Below are positions 7,317-16,350 of a stretch of DNA of 55,181 nt, in pieces. The position numbers and the translations under genes were made by a program. Source of the DNA: Bacteroidota bacterium (lineage in GTDB: Bacteria; Bacteroidota; Bacteroidia; Bacteroidales; Prolixibacteraceae); assembly GCA_023251435.1 (NCBI GenBank), contig JAHEYU010000038.1, forward strand, positions 1-55,181, in the 5' to 3' direction. Position 1 is the first letter of the stretch. Each line of letters opens with the position of its first letter. The notes beneath the pieces were generated by a model, which searched no databases, was not told where the DNA came from, and saw nothing but the letters and a program-made list of their open reading frames with translations.

Positions 7317-8577
7317 CAAATATAAAAAATGGCTTGTGCTAGTAATGTTGGCTTTGCTTATCCAAACCGCAAACGCCGCTTACATTTTAATCCCGATGGA
7401 CGAAAAACAGGCCAACCATTTGAAAGCTTACGGAATAACTTACTGGACACTCGAAAAAGGGGTGGAAGTTAAGTGGCTGCTTAATTATCGCGGCGGAAGT
7501 TTCCTGATTCAGCACCAACCCGCCATCGCCAGCGAATGTTTGGTTCGGGGGGTAAGCATCGAAACCCTGGCCGATGGACAGGCAAATAATTTACTGGCCG
7601 AAATTTCGCGCGAAGACGTCAATCAGGATGCGGTAAGTATGCAGAAAGCGCCAAAAGTGGCAGTGTATTCACCACCCAACAAACAACCCTGGGACGATGC
7701 TGTAACACTGGTTTTAACTTATGCTGAAATAAAATTCGATGTTATTTACGACGAAGATATCCTGAACGGAAAATTAAAAGATTACGAATGGCTGCATCTT
7801 CACCACGAAGATTTTACGGGTCAATTTGGTAAATTCTATCAGGCCTACCAGCACGTTCCTTGGTATCAGGAAGAAGTTCGAACCAACAGGGAACTCGCCC
7901 AGAAAATGGGATTCCTGAAAGTTTCGGAAATGAAAAAAGTAATTACCCGCGATATACACCGGTATATCGAAAACGGAGGATTCCTGTTTGCCATGTGTGC
8001 TGCCACCGACACTTACGACATTACCCAGGCAGCTCACGGAATAGATATATGTGAGTCGATGTACGATGGCGATCCGGCAGATCCAACAATGAACGATCAC
8101 CTTGATTTCGGCAACACTTTGGCTTTTCACAATTTCACCATCAACCGTAACCCTTACGAGTACAATTTCTCCAATATTGATGTTTCCCTCACCCGAAAAG
8201 TTCCACGCGAACAGGATTATTTCACCCTGTTTCAGTTTTCGGCCAAATGGGATCCGGTTCCAACCATGCTTTGCCAGAACCATGTAAATATGATTAAGGG
8301 TTTTATGGGTCAAACCACAGCATACAACCGGGAACTTGTAAAGCCCAAGGTGCTTGTAATGGGCGAAAACAAAGCAGCCAACGAAGCTCGCTACATCCAC
8401 AGCGAACTGGGAAAAGGTTTCTGGACGTTTTATGGCGGACACGATCCCGAAGATTTTCAGCATTTTGTGGGCGACCCCGCCACCGACCTCAATCTGCACC
8501 CCAATTCACCCGGCTACCGGTTGATTTTAAACAATGTACTTTTCCCTGCAGCGAAGAAGAAGAAGCAGAAGACTTAA
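7303..8577 (+). CDS. Secreted protein of the Bacteroidota 'asparagine synthetase B' family; function unknown
   Basis: A 424-residue protein with a signal peptide (about 1-24, WLVLVMLALLIQTANA) and mature start AYILIPMDEKQANHLKAYGI. The sequence matches a Bacteroidota-specific family commonly labelled 'asparagine synthetase B': conserved stretches are VEWLLNYRGGSF-like (here VKWLLNYRGGSFLIQ) and KVAVYSPPNKQPWDDAVTLVLTYAEI. It lacks the N-terminal Cys2 of class II glutamine amidotransferases and the PP-loop of AsnB, and it is exported, so asparagine synthesis is not supported. The middle region (HLHHEDFTGQFGKF and FLFAMCAATDTYDI) resembles exported glutamine-amidotransferase-like folds used as enzyme or binding modules (inference). 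The basic tail KKKKQKT is odd. Start chosen from the strong Shine-Dalgarno; overlaps dnaB by 14 bp. Confidence 0.75.
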   Translation: MYHSNKYKKWLVLVMLALLIQTANAAYILIPMDEKQANHLKAYGITYWTLEKGVEVKWLLNYRGGSFLIQHQPAIASECLVRGVSIETLADGQANNLLAEISREDVNQDAVSMQKAPKVAVYSPPNKQPWDDAVTLVLTYAEIKFDVIYDEDILNGKLKDYEWLHLHHEDFTGQFGKFYQAYQHVPWYQEEVRTNRELAQKMGFLKVSEMKKVITRDIHRYIENGGFLFAMCAATDTYDITQAAHGIDICESMYDGDPADPTMNDHLDFGNTLAFHNFTINRNPYEYNFSNIDVSLTRKVPREQDYFTLFQFSAKWDPVPTMLCQNHVNMIKGFMGQTTAYNRELVKPKVLVMGENKAANEARYIHSELGKGFWTFYGGHDPEDFQHFVGDPATDLNLHPNSPGYRLILNNVLFPAAKKKKQKT

Positions 8578-8758
8578 ATAGTGGTCAGTCGCAGTTTAAA
8601 AAACAAATTATAACCAAATGAAACGAACATGCCGCGGAAATAACTATTAAGACAGCGGCACAAAAAGGAATGAAAATAAAGTTCGAGGAGGAAACATACT
8701 GGCGTGTGAGTTCCATGAGAACGATTAATAATCAACAAATTAATACCGACATTTTCGA

Positions 8759-9697
8759 ATGAAAATCTGTGTAAAATTTTCGTTTCTTTTGGGCACCATT
8801 CTTCTTTTGAATTGCATGCCTACAACTTCGTTCGCACAAAAGAAGAAAAAAGATCCTTCTCAAATCATCCTGGCGCTTAATGCGTATTCATTCAACGATT
8901 TATTGCTGGCAAAAGGCAGCCGCGACAACCAATCGCTGTTTACTTTTTTTAACCTGATGGACTGGTGTGCCACGCAAAATATCAAGGCCATTGACCTGAC
9001 AGGGTACTATTTCCCGGGGTATCCGGAAGTCCCAACTGACAAATACATTAACAAGCTAAAAACAAAAGCTGCCGGATTAGGAATCGCCATTAGCGGCACC
9101 GGAATTCGCAACAATTTCGCTTCGCCCGATCTGGCTGTAAGGGCCGCCGATGTTGAACTGGCAAAAAAATGGATTGTGGTTGCCTCCAAATTGGGTGCTC
9201 CGGTTATCCGGTTGTTTGCCGGTGAAATACCGAAAGGCTATGAAAATAAATGGGAAGAAGTGGCAGGTTGGATGATTGATTGCTACAAAGAATGTGCTTT
9301 GGTTGGCGAAAAATACGGAGTGAAAATCGGGATCCAAAATCATGGCGATATGCTTCAAACAGCCGAACAGTGCATTTACATGATGAACAGGGTTGATTCA
9401 AAATGGGCAGGAATCATCGTCGATACAGGTAATTTCAAGACTCCGGATCCTTATGTGGATATTGAAGCGATTGTTCCGTATGCCGTAAACTGGCAGGTAA
9501 AAGAAAGCGCATTCGGAATAACCAGCGATGTTCGCACCGACTGTGTGCGCTTAATGCAGATTCTGAAGAAACAAGGTTACAAAGGTTATCTACCGGTCGA
9601 AACGCTTCCGGTTCGCGGTAAACCTTACGATCCGTTCACATTGGTTCCTGAATTGATAAACGATTTGCGGGTTGCACAGGATGCTGTGTTTAAATAA
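8759..9697 (+). CDS. Exported xylose-isomerase-like TIM-barrel protein
   Basis: A 312-residue protein with a signal peptide (about 1-26, ending TSFAQ) and the sugar phosphate isomerase/epimerase TIM-barrel fold. Recognisable parts are NIKAIDLTGYYFPGYP, IAISGTGIRNNF, KLGAPVIRLFAG, VKIGIQNHGDML, GIIVDTGNF and GYLPVETLP, which carry the Glu/Asp/His residues expected to bind a divalent metal. Family members isomerise or epimerise sugars, and exported Bacteroidota members occur with DUF1080 proteins in 3-keto-glycoside metabolism; a DUF1080 lipoprotein is encoded 11 kb away (link inferred). A Cys at residue 19 could be a weak lipobox (LLLNC), but the SFA-Q cleavage site fits better. It is followed by a glycosidase gene 77 bp downstream. 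Confidence 0.85.
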   Translation: MKICVKFSFLLGTILLLNCMPTTSFAQKKKKDPSQIILALNAYSFNDLLLAKGSRDNQSLFTFFNLMDWCATQNIKAIDLTGYYFPGYPEVPTDKYINKLKTKAAGLGIAISGTGIRNNFASPDLAVRAADVELAKKWIVVASKLGAPVIRLFAGEIPKGYENKWEEVAGWMIDCYKECALVGEKYGVKIGIQNHGDMLQTAEQCIYMMNRVDSKWAGIIVDTGNFKTPDPYVDIEAIVPYAVNWQVKESAFGITSDVRTDCVRLMQILKKQGYKGYLPVETLPVRGKPYDPFTLVPELINDLRVAQDAVFK

Positions 9698-9774
9698 ATG
9701 ATTGTCAGTTTCCTTACCTATTTACTGATATCCATTAAAATAATTAAACTTGCACAAAACTTAAACTAAAACAT

Positions 9775-12045
9775 ATGAGGTTTTTGAAATTAGAAATATC
9801 CTGTTTGGTAATTGCAATAATGGTAATTTTATCAGGAGCAAATAGGGTAAAAGCACAGGAAATCAGCCCGTACCTAATTGGCAACAATGCATGGTACGAT
9901 GGAGCAGCATTAAATAATATATGGGACGATATGGCACTGGCCGGATTTCAGACCATCAGGATCGGAGGCAATGCCGCTGAAGGTTATGGAACAAACTATG
10001 CAAAATACATTAACCTGATAAATGGAATTCGTTTGGCAAAAGCCGAACCTATTGTTCAGGTTCCTCATACTTTTACGACCCAGCAGGCAATTGATATGAT
10101 TACCAATATTAACATCACCAACAAAAAGAATATCAAACTCTGGAACATCAGCAATGAACCCGACCTGGTCAGCAATAGTTTTGGAGATGCAAACGCGGTA
10201 AGCATTTATATCAAAAGAATATCGTCGGCTTTAAAATCAGTTGATCCATCTATCATCGTAATGGGACCGGAAACTTCATGGTACCAGAATACTGCTTACA
10301 TGACTCCGCTTATTGGCGGATCTGCTGATATTACCGGGAAAGATGCCGCCGGAAATTATTACATAGATGTGGTCACCTTTCATAAATACATGTTTATCGA
10401 TATTTCGGGACTAGAATCAGATGTCAACAACTTATTGGCGAAATTTAATACTGTAAACGCAAACAGGCCTGCCGGGAAAAAACTATCGTGGGGACTCACT
10501 GAATTCAATACATCGTACGATAACAGCAAAAATACATTGGGTGCCGACCAGGACGTATGGTCGTTTCATGCAGGCCAGTTATTTGCCGAAATTTATGGTT
10601 TAGGAATGCGCAAAGGGGCATTTTCAATAAATGCCTGGAGTATGCTGGAGGGGGAAGTTGAACGGAAAGGAACTGATTTAAGTCTGTTTGACAAAGATCT
10701 GAAAGGGCGTTCAAATTATTATCATTGTTCAATGCTGGGGCAGAACTTCAAGAAAAACTATATCACGACTACTGATAATCAATCAAATGTGCTTGTTATC
10801 CCGATGGCCGATGAAACGGGAATAGCGGTCATGATTTTGAACAAAAATAAGACTTCAGGCTATGACTATACGCTTCGGTTGGATAATGGAGCATTTACTC
10901 TGCCCAATGCTTTACAAATCAAGGTTGAAGCCGGAATAAATATTGAAACAAGTGGCAGTATTTCGAAACATGCCACACAAATGCTGGTATTTGATGCTGA
11001 CGGAACATTGGTAAAACGATATACTTATGCCTCCTTTGATGCAGAAGGACGCGGCGAACCATTGGTGGAAAATATTACGAACGATCCGACACCTATCGTT
11101 ACTTTTACCGCTCCAGAAAACAACATCAATGTTGGTCTGAGAGCGCCTGTAACCTTGACGGCAAACGCCACCGATAACGGTACCATACAAAAAGTGGAAT
11201 TTACTGCTAATGGCGCACTGATAGGAAAATCAACCACTGCCCCATATACATTTACATGGACACCAACTATTTCAGGAACCTACGTTGTTTCCGCCAGAGC
11301 TTTTGACCATCTTGGGGGTGTTGGTTTTGCTGCAGGATCAACAACTGTAACTGTTGAGAAAGTCTATACTTATTTGCCAATTCCCGGAACAATACAAGCC
11401 GAAGCGTTTGATGAAATGGCGGGCATTCAACTTGAACCTACAACTGATACCGGCGGAGGGCAAAACATTGGGTATTGCGATTCAGGCGATTGGCTCGATT
11501 ACACCATCAATGCAACCGTTGCAGGTCAGTATTTTGTAGAAGCGCGACTGGCAAGTCTGAATAAAACAGGTTCCTTCGATTTAAAATCAGGAGCAAATGT
11601 ATTGGCGTCTTATGCATTGCCCGCCGGAACTGGTGGCTGGCAAATGTGGACAACTTTATCGAAAATTATTACCTTAAACGCTGGTAACCAAACTTTACGG
11701 CTGGCAATTACAGGCCCCGGAATCAATATCAACTGGCTAAAATTCACAAGTATTCCCACTTCTGCAACATCATTGAATACCGGTAAAATTCAAATTTATC
11801 CCAACCCTGCATGCGAAGGAAAATTCAATTTATTACTGAACGGATTTGCTGACAATGAACCTGTTAATATCGATATCCACAACTTATCCGGACAAAATAT
11901 CTACTCAAAAAAACATATTTTCAACAATTCAGGATCTGCCAATATTTCTGTCGAAACCGACAAAACGATCGAAAACGGATTGTATATTGTTTCCGTTCAA
12001 TCAAAGACCGGCACATTCAGGGAAAAACTATTTTTAAGCAGATAA
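9775..12045 (+). CDS. T9SS-exported multidomain glycosidase (clan GH-A-like barrel, Ig-like, CBM6, sorting domain)
   Basis: A 756-residue secreted protein. Order: signal peptide (1-27); a (beta/alpha)8 glycosidase domain (about 30-330) with probable acid/base Glu128 in LWNISNEPD and probable nucleophile Glu243 in WGLTEFN; a beta-sandwich extension (about 335-415); a bacterial Ig-like domain (about 438-530); a CBM6-type carbohydrate-binding module (about 536-660, GTIQAEAFDEMAG, GYCDSGDWLDYTIN); and a C-terminal T9SS type A sorting domain (about 670-756, KIQIYPNPA to FREKLFLSR). The acid/base in N-E-P and the second Glu at a strand end are clan GH-A features; I cannot assign a GH family. CBM6 modules bind xylan, beta-glucans or agar. 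The sorting domain implies surface anchoring or release by the type IX system, consistent with gldB and a PorT-like gene in this window. Confidence 0.85.
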   Translation: MRFLKLEISCLVIAIMVILSGANRVKAQEISPYLIGNNAWYDGAALNNIWDDMALAGFQTIRIGGNAAEGYGTNYAKYINLINGIRLAKAEPIVQVPHTFTTQQAIDMITNINITNKKNIKLWNISNEPDLVSNSFGDANAVSIYIKRISSALKSVDPSIIVMGPETSWYQNTAYMTPLIGGSADITGKDAAGNYYIDVVTFHKYMFIDISGLESDVNNLLAKFNTVNANRPAGKKLSWGLTEFNTSYDNSKNTLGADQDVWSFHAGQLFAEIYGLGMRKGAFSINAWSMLEGEVERKGTDLSLFDKDLKGRSNYYHCSMLGQNFKKNYITTTDNQSNVLVIPMADETGIAVMILNKNKTSGYDYTLRLDNGAFTLPNALQIKVEAGINIETSGSISKHATQMLVFDADGTLVKRYTYASFDAEGRGEPLVENITNDPTPIVTFTAPENNINVGLRAPVTLTANATDNGTIQKVEFTANGALIGKSTTAPYTFTWTPTISGTYVVSARAFDHLGGVGFAAGSTTVTVEKVYTYLPIPGTIQAEAFDEMAGIQLEPTTDTGGGQNIGYCDSGDWLDYTINATVAGQYFVEARLASLNKTGSFDLKSGANVLASYALPAGTGGWQMWTTLSKIITLNAGNQTLRLAITGPGININWLKFTSIPTSATSLNTGKIQIYPNPACEGKFNLLLNGFADNEPVNIDIHNLSGQNIYSKKHIFNNSGSANISVETDKTIENGLYIVSVQSKTGTFREKLFLSR

Positions 12046-12083
12046 AAGGATAACGGTAATCTATTATTATTTAATGATTGTAA

Positions 12084-13289
12084 CTATATATCGAATAAAA
12101 GAAAATCAAGGAGGTTCATTTGTTTGATTCCCTGATAATCGTTCCCGATTATTAGGTCGTTAAGGGTAATTACATATTTGGGATAGTTATCGTTTATCAT
12201 CATCAGGTTTCCAAATTCACGCGTAAAGGTTGATTTTTCGACTATTTGCAAACAAACCTGAACATAAATTTTCACCCCATTTCGCTCTGCTACAAAATCA
12301 ATTTCCCTGTTATCCAATTTGCCAATAAAAACACGATATCCATTTTGCAAAAGATGCAGATAAACAGCGTTTTCAAGCAACTTATGAATATCTGTTTTTC
12401 GGTTAAATCCTTTTAATGTATTTCGCAAACCCAAATCTTCGAAATAGTATTTTTCCCCAATTTCAAACACTTTCAATCCACCTATCTCCGATCTCACTAC
12501 TTTGTGAACGAAATATGCATTCGAAAGGGCTTTCAGATAGTTAATTGTGAGCTGTGGCGATATTTCAATTCGTTGTGACTTAAGAAATTTGCTGATGTTA
12601 TTTGCGGAAAAAAGGCTACCAATATTATCTGACAGATAGAGAACAAGATTTTCAAGAAACGAGATATTGCGGATATTTTCCCTGACAACAACGTCTTTCA
12701 GTAAAATAGTTGAATAAACGTTTTTAAGATATTCAAAAGGTAAATCATCAGCAAGTCCAATGTTCTGTAAATAAGGCATTCCGCCATAAGTAAGGTATTT
12801 CATCAAACTTTCTATTTCCGGTTTTAGTTCATGGAACCTAAGAAATTCAGAAAAACTTAGGCTATGAATATTAATTTCGATGTATCTTCCCGAAAGAAAA
12901 GTGGCTAATTCTCCGGAAAGCATTCGGGCATTACTTCCAGTACAGAATATATCACATTTATTTTCGGCCAGTAAGCTTCGAAGAGTTAGCTGAAATGAAT
13001 CAATTTCCTGAATTTCGTCGATAAACAAATAGTTTGCATTATCTGCTACAAATTTATCCTGAAGGTATTCACTCAAATCTATATTTGTATGAAGATGAGC
13101 AAATTGATCCAATTCACAGTTAATGTAAACAATATTAGCCAATGGATTATCATGCCTGATAAAATCCATTAATTGAACCATAATATAACTTTTTCCTACC
13201 CTTCTCTGTCCGGTAAGAACCTTAATTATCTGCTTTCCTATAAACGGCTTAATCCTTTCTGAATAAACAGGTCGCTCAATGTATTTCAT
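12084..13289 (-). CDS. AAA ATPase with DUF4143 C-terminal domain
   Basis: A 401-residue ATPase. The N-terminal AAA_14 module has Walker A LTGQRRVGKSYIM and Walker B NYLFIDEIQEID followed by the sensor-like FCTGSNARMLSG; the C-terminal DUF4143 part has EYLKNVYSTILLKDVV and a PD-(D/E)XK-like segment GYRVFIGKLDNREIDFVAERNG. Proteins of this kind are frequent in Bacteroidota accessory DNA and their substrates are unknown. ATG 13289 is chosen over a TTG at 13316, since the -7 element at 13314-13321 would put transcription start downstream of the TTG. It stands alone, facing the glycosidase tail to tail, and a 12-bp dyad brackets its promoter. Confidence 0.88.
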   Translation of the reverse strand: MKYIERPVYSERIKPFIGKQIIKVLTGQRRVGKSYIMVQLMDFIRHDNPLANIVYINCELDQFAHLHTNIDLSEYLQDKFVADNANYLFIDEIQEIDSFQLTLRSLLAENKCDIFCTGSNARMLSGELATFLSGRYIEINIHSLSFSEFLRFHELKPEIESLMKYLTYGGMPYLQNIGLADDLPFEYLKNVYSTILLKDVVVRENIRNISFLENLVLYLSDNIGSLFSANNISKFLKSQRIEISPQLTINYLKALSNAYFVHKVVRSEIGGLKVFEIGEKYYFEDLGLRNTLKGFNRKTDIHKLLENAVYLHLLQNGYRVFIGKLDNREIDFVAERNGVKIYVQVCLQIVEKSTFTREFGNLMMINDNYPKYVITLNDLIIGNDYQGIKQMNLLDFLLFDI

Positions 13290-13300
13290 TTTGCACACAT

Positions 13301-13356
13301 TTAATGTATATCGCAAATTTAGTTAAAAACATACACATATTCGTGATATACATTAA
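13301..13356. repeat. 12-bp perfect inverted repeat bracketing the ATPase promoter
   Basis: TTAATGTATATC (13301-13312) and its exact reverse complement GATATACATTAA (13345-13356) are separated by 32 bp. The -7 element of the DUF4143 ATPase gene (13314-13321, minus strand) lies between the arms, next to the promoter-proximal arm. The arrangement looks like an operator pair. Confidence 0.7.
13314..13321 (-). promoter_or_regulatory. -7 promoter element of the DUF4143 ATPase gene
   Basis: On the minus strand this reads TAAATTTG, a perfect TAnnTTTG match, 24 bp upstream of the ATG at 13289. It supports the shorter start. Confidence 0.45.
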
Positions 13357-13421
13357 TATTTTCATAATAATAAAATCATGTATTTAAAAACTTTTTCTAT
13401 TTTTACAAAAAAAGTAATCCC

Positions 13422-15144
13422 ATGATAAACCGCATTCTCACACTTTGTCTGATTTTAATAACAACCTCGGGCATCTACGACATTTTTGCCTGCACCAACC
13501 TGATTGTTACCAAAGGCGCCAGCACCGATGGATCGGTAATGATAACCTACGCAGCCGACTCTCACACGCGTTACGGCGCCATTGCATTTTATCCGGCTGC
13601 CGATCACCAACCCGGCGATTTGTGCGAAGTTTTCCATTACGAAAATGGCAAATTACTCGGTACAATTCCTGAAGTGGCTCATACGTATTCTGTTGTTCAG
13701 TTTATGAACGAACATCAGGTAGCCATTGGCGAAACAACCTGGGGAGGTTTGGAGTCGCTCACTTCTCAACCGGATGCTATACTCGATTACGGCTCGCTAA
13801 TGCGAATCGGACTGCAACGTTCGAAAACAGCCCGCGAAATGATTAAAGTAATGACCGATCTGGTCGCTCAATATGGTTATGCCACCAGCGGCGAATCATT
13901 CTCGATCTCGGATGCCAATGAAGCGTGGATTTTGGAAATGATCGGCAAAGGCAAATTCGAAAAAGGCGCGTTTAATTCCTGAAGGATATGTAAGCGGACA
14001 TGCGAATCAGGCACGAATCACCACTTTTCCATTCCAGAAAACAAACAACTGGAACGACCCGAAACAAACGGTCTATCATTCTCCGGATGTGATAAGCTTT
14101 GCTAAGAAGCATGGTTTTTATAATGGAGCCGACGAGAACTTTAGTTTCTCGGATGTTTTTAATCCGGTAAATTTTGGTGGCGCACGTTTCTGCGATGCAC
14201 GGGTCTGGTCATTCTTCAGAAAAATAAACAAAGAAATACGCGAAAATCACGAATTTACCAATTACGCGTTGGGAAAATTTACACGAAATGCGAAGCTTTT
14301 CGATCAAAGTCCAAATCCAAACGGGTATGTTTCAAACAGATTGCCGTTATGGGTGAAGCCCGATTCAAAGATTTCACTTCAGGAGGTTATGGCCGGAATG
14401 CGTGATCATTATGAAGATACTCCGCTCGATATGCGCAACGATCCGGGAGCGGGACCTTTCAAATCGCCCTACCGATGGCGCCCGATGGAATATATGGTTG
14501 ACAGCTTGATGTACCTCAACGAACGGGCAGTTGCCACCCAGCAAACAGGTTACAGTTTCGTGGCTCAATCGCGCAGCTGGCTTCCTGCATCCATTGGCGG
14601 TATTTTCTGGTTTGGTGTTGACGATGCCGACGGATGTGTTTATGCTCCCATGTACTGCGGAATCACCAGGATTCCTGAAAGTTATGCCATTGGAAACGGC
14701 TCGATGATTACCTGGTCGGAAACTTCGGCATACTGGACATTCAGTCAGGTAAACAACTGGGCATATTCGCGTTATAACTTAATTCATCCTGAAATCGAAA
14801 CATACCAGGCTCAGCTCGAAAACCAGTTCACTTCCGAAATACAGGTGGTTGACAAACAAGCAGCAGAACTTTACAAACAAAATGCAGCATCTGCCAGCGA
14901 ATACCTGACCGGCTATTCGGTATTTTCAGGTAATAAACTGGTGAACGACTGGAAAGCCTTTTACCAGTACTTGTTTATGAAATACCTGGATGGAAATGTG
15001 AAACATACAGAAGGACACAAATTGCTGGAAAACGGAAACGGAAAAAATATTCCAAAACCACCGGCGCAACCCGGTTATGGCAAGGAATGGGAACGAATTA
15101 TGATTCAGGGAACAGGCGACCGGCTGAAAGTTCCGAAGAAATAA
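13422..15144 (+). pseudogene. C69-family dipeptidase (Ntn hydrolase), interrupted by a frameshifting deletion
   Basis: Two frames together encode one C69 peptidase. The 5' part (13422-13982) has a signal peptide (about 1-23) followed directly by CTNLIVTKGASTDGSVM, where Cys24 would be the N-terminal nucleophile after cleavage. It ends abnormally at KGKFEKGAFNS. The 3' part continues in the +1 frame from 13972 with LIPEGYVSGHANQARITTFP to the stop at 15144 (VKHTEGHKLLENGNG near the end). In intact relatives a short VWVAR-like stretch joins KGA to the PEGY block, so roughly 14-17 bp appear to be missing at 13970-13972. About 577 residues in total if joined, a normal family length. The enzyme would cleave dipeptides outside the cytoplasm. 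Genuine inactivation and a base-calling error are both possible; codon usage downstream looks undecayed. Confidence 0.8.
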
Positions 15145-15192
15145 TCAGATCGTTTTCGATTAGCCAGAAATTCAATCATTCAGATTAAACAG

Positions 15193-15675
15193 ATGACTTC
15201 TAAAAAGATAAGTTTCTCTGCCACAATCATCCAGCACGAAGGAATGAACGCCGGATACATTGAGTTTCCATTCAGTGTAGAGGAAATTTTCGGAACACGC
15301 GGAATGGTAAAAGTGAAAGCGCTGTTCGACGGAAAAGCAGAATATCGTGGAATAATGAGCAACATGGGAACCGGATGCCACATTTTGATCCTGACACAGG
15401 AAGTCCGGGGCAAGTTGGGAAAAACGTTCGGTGACAGGGTTTCCGTTGAACTGGAACACGATCTCGAAAAACGGGAGGTAATAATTCCTGAAGAAATACT
15501 GGTGCTTTTAAATAAATTTCCTGAAGCGCAGGCTTTCTTCGAAAAGCTTTCCTACACGCACCGCAAGGAATATATCAACTGGATTACTTCAGCAAAACGC
15601 GAAGAAACCCGCTCCAAACGGATTGAATTGTTCGTTGAAAAGTTACTGGAAAAGAAGAAGCCGGATCAGAAATAA
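15193..15675 (+). CDS. DUF1905 / YdeI-OmdA-like protein
   Basis: A 160-residue cytoplasmic protein. The N-terminal DUF1905 beta-barrel-like half (about 5-90) has FSATIIQHEGMNAGYIEFPF, GTRGMVKVKALFDGKAEYRG and LTQEVRGKLGKTFGDRVSVELEHD; the C-terminal part (KFPEAQAFFEKLSYTHRKEYINWITSAKREETRSKRI) is the YdeI/OmpD-associated helical domain. Family function is poorly defined; E. coli YdeI has been linked to antimicrobial peptide resistance and to OmpD-type porins. No signal peptide. It precedes a hicAB pair with about 60 bp between. Confidence 0.85.
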   Translation: MTSKKISFSATIIQHEGMNAGYIEFPFSVEEIFGTRGMVKVKALFDGKAEYRGIMSNMGTGCHILILTQEVRGKLGKTFGDRVSVELEHDLEKREVIIPEEILVLLNKFPEAQAFFEKLSYTHRKEYINWITSAKREETRSKRIELFVEKLLEKKKPDQK

Positions 15676-15714
15676 AGATCTGGAGTAAAAAATCCATATA
15701 TTGCATATTTGTTA

Positions 15715-15722
15715 TATATTTG
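15715..15722 (+). promoter_or_regulatory. -7 promoter element of hicAB
   Basis: TATATTTG matches TAnnTTTG perfectly and ends 16 bp before the hicA ATG, so the leader would be about 10 nt. No convincing -33 box. Confidence 0.4.
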
Positions 15723-15738
15723 TCTAAGTAATTGAAAG

Positions 15739-15921
15739 ATGAAATGGTCTGAACTTAAGAGAAAGGCTTTAAAGGCAGGTTGGTATCTTGTTCGAAATGG
15801 AAAAGAACATGATATTTATGGTCATCCTGAAAAAGATTTTGAGATACAGATTCCGAGACATGATTCGCACGAAGTTAAAACCGGGCTATTTCATAAACTT
15901 AAAAAGCAAATAGGATTTTAA
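15739..15921 (+). CDS. hicA: HicA-type mRNA interferase toxin
   Basis: A 60-residue HicA-like protein: a small dsRBD-like fold with the block GWYLVRNGKEHDIYGHPEKD carrying the catalytic His (residue 24) and a second conserved segment IQIPRHDSHEVKTGLFHKLKKQIGF. HicA toxins cleave mRNA and are neutralised by HicB. The toxin gene is first in the operon, as in the classic hicAB order, and its antitoxin begins 12 bp after its stop. Unrelated in detail to the second HicA at 54851. Confidence 0.88.
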   Translation: MKWSELKRKALKAGWYLVRNGKEHDIYGHPEKDFEIQIPRHDSHEVKTGLFHKLKKQIGF

Positions 15922-15933
15922 TTGATAAACAAA

Positions 15934-16338
15934 ATGAAAACGACTGCTTTAATTGAAAAAGGGAAGGATGGTACTTTTGGTATATTTACGCCTGATTTAA
16001 AAAGTACAGTTATTGGCGAAGGGAATACAGTTGGCGAAGCAAAAGCTGATTTTCTAAATTCGGTAAATGAACTTATGCTTTACTATAAGGAAACTGGCAA
16101 GCAAATACCCGAAGAACTGATTGATATTGAATTTGAATTCAAATACGACATAGCCTCCCTATTCAACTACTACAATTTTATTAATGTAAGTCAGTTTGCA
16201 AAATCCGCAGGAATCAATCCATCGTTAATGAGGCAATATAAAACGGGGCATCAATATATTTCTGAAAATCAAGTATTGAAAATTGAAACTGCCTTGCATA
16301 AAATAGCCAGGGAATTTGCTGAAATAAAGCTTGTTTAA
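15934..16338 (+). CDS. hicB: HicB-type antitoxin with C-terminal helix-turn-helix
   Basis: A 134-residue antitoxin. The N-terminal partially degraded RNase H-like HicB domain (about 1-65) begins MKTTALIEKGKDGTFGIFTPDL and contains GEGNTVGEAKADFLNSV. The C-terminal half (about 78-130, VSQFAKSAGINPSLMRQYKTG) is a Cro/C1-like helix-turn-helix likely to bind the hicAB promoter for autoregulation. ATG 15934 is preferred over the TTG at 15922. Only 12 bp separate its stop from the following AlkD-like gene, so these may be one transcript. Confidence 0.88.
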   Translation: MKTTALIEKGKDGTFGIFTPDLKSTVIGEGNTVGEAKADFLNSVNELMLYYKETGKQIPEELIDIEFEFKYDIASLFNYYNFINVSQFAKSAGINPSLMRQYKTGHQYISENQVLKIETALHKIAREFAEIKLV

Positions 16339-16350
16339 AAAACGAAAAAA

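Noticed and set aside
7774-8499. 241-codon open frame on the minus strand
   Set aside because: It lies wholly within the plus-strand gene at 7303-8577 and has no recognisable domain.
8670-8762. 30-codon frame (MKIKFEEETYWRV start) whose stop overlaps the ATG of the TIM-barrel gene
   Set aside because: The ATGA junction is suggestive, but it is short and not supported by a ribosome-binding site or motif.
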